Shown in pieces: positions 63,984 to 64,000 of a stretch of DNA of 64,000 bases. Source of the DNA: Snuella sedimenti (lineage in GTDB: Bacteria > Bacteroidota > Bacteroidia > Flavobacteriales > Flavobacteriaceae). The position numbers were made by a program, and so were the translations under genes. The notes below the pieces were generated by a model. It made no database searches. It had not been told where the DNA came from and saw only the letters and a list, made by a program, of their open reading frames with translations. Position 1 is the first letter of the stretch, and each line of letters opens with the position of its first letter. The stretch covers positions 31,281 to 95,280 of the forward strand of contig NZ_JAELVQ010000017.1 in NCBI RefSeq assembly GCF_016428595.1, given 5' to 3'.

Positions 63984-64000
63984 CCCTATTTCTTAAATAA

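Noticed and set aside
1..64000. CRISPR arrays, tRNA or rRNA genes, prophage or defence islands.
   Set aside because: No regularly spaced repeats, no cloverleaf or rRNA-like sequence and no phage or defence proteins were recognised on reading both strands.

Overview
The window is a low-GC, tightly packed stretch of a marine-type Bacteroidota chromosome, most likely Flavobacteriaceae. The evidence is two complete ECF-sigma/FecR/SusC/SusD modules, a giant secreted protein with a gliding/T9SS type B C-terminal domain, many lipoproteins, -7 promoter elements of the TAnnTTTG type and little Shine-Dalgarno signal. No rRNA, tRNA, CRISPR array or intact mobile element was seen.

Layout. (1) 143-6420, minus strand: phosphonate catabolism, with an OPA-type MFS transporter, an XRE-cupin regulator, PhnW-like AEP transaminase, PhnY-like phosphonoacetaldehyde dehydrogenase and PhnA phosphonoacetate hydrolase. 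A DAO-family flavoenzyme is divergent at 6710. (2) 8001-17915: first SusCD module (ECF sigma, FecR, SusC with STN domain, SusD, LamG lipoprotein, alkaline-phosphatase-superfamily phosphodiesterase fused to LamG). (3) 17951-26237: MORN protein, T9SS-sorted giant protein, PurU and a dimethylglycine/sarcosine-dehydrogenase-like enzyme. (4) 26268-26476: IS1595-like transposase remnant with a 50-bp sequence that recurs at 42206. (5) 26565-37076: second SusCD module, a paralogue of the first in the same gene order but with its sigma gene inverted. (6) 37404-47349: DUF3472/discoidin protein, Tat-exported phospholipase C, GH20 hexosaminidase, sulfatase and GH123/DUF4091-like hydrolase. (7) 47634-60462: a compact operon with a tandem ModA-like binding lipoprotein, a class III PLP enzyme resembling (R)-1-hydroxy-2-aminoethylphosphonate ammonia-lyase (PbfA), ModB/ModC-like transporter, MoaD/ThiS-like protein ending in Gly-Gly, ThiF/MoeB-like E1, FtsX permease with LolD-type ATPase, a 1460-residue PQQ-propeller lipoprotein and a C-terminally anchored Cys-rich protein. 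(8) 60462-63799: double SGNH esterase and a membrane-bound AraC regulator whose outer part holds two GH32-associated-like beta domains.

Working model (inference): the window encodes capture and degradation of phosphonate- or phosphate-decorated glycans or glycolipids. SusCD pairs bind and import; surface phosphodiesterases, phospholipase C, hexosaminidases, sulfatase and esterases trim; released AEP enters through PhnW, a hydroxylated AEP through the PbfA-like enzyme, and possibly N-methyl-AEP through flavoenzymes. All would converge on phosphonoacetaldehyde, then phosphonoacetate, then acetate and phosphate. PurU and the dimethylglycine-dehydrogenase-like enzyme would handle one-carbon units from N-methyl groups. 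The MoaD/ThiF/FtsX/PQQ-propeller block is the least explained part and the best candidate for an undescribed system.
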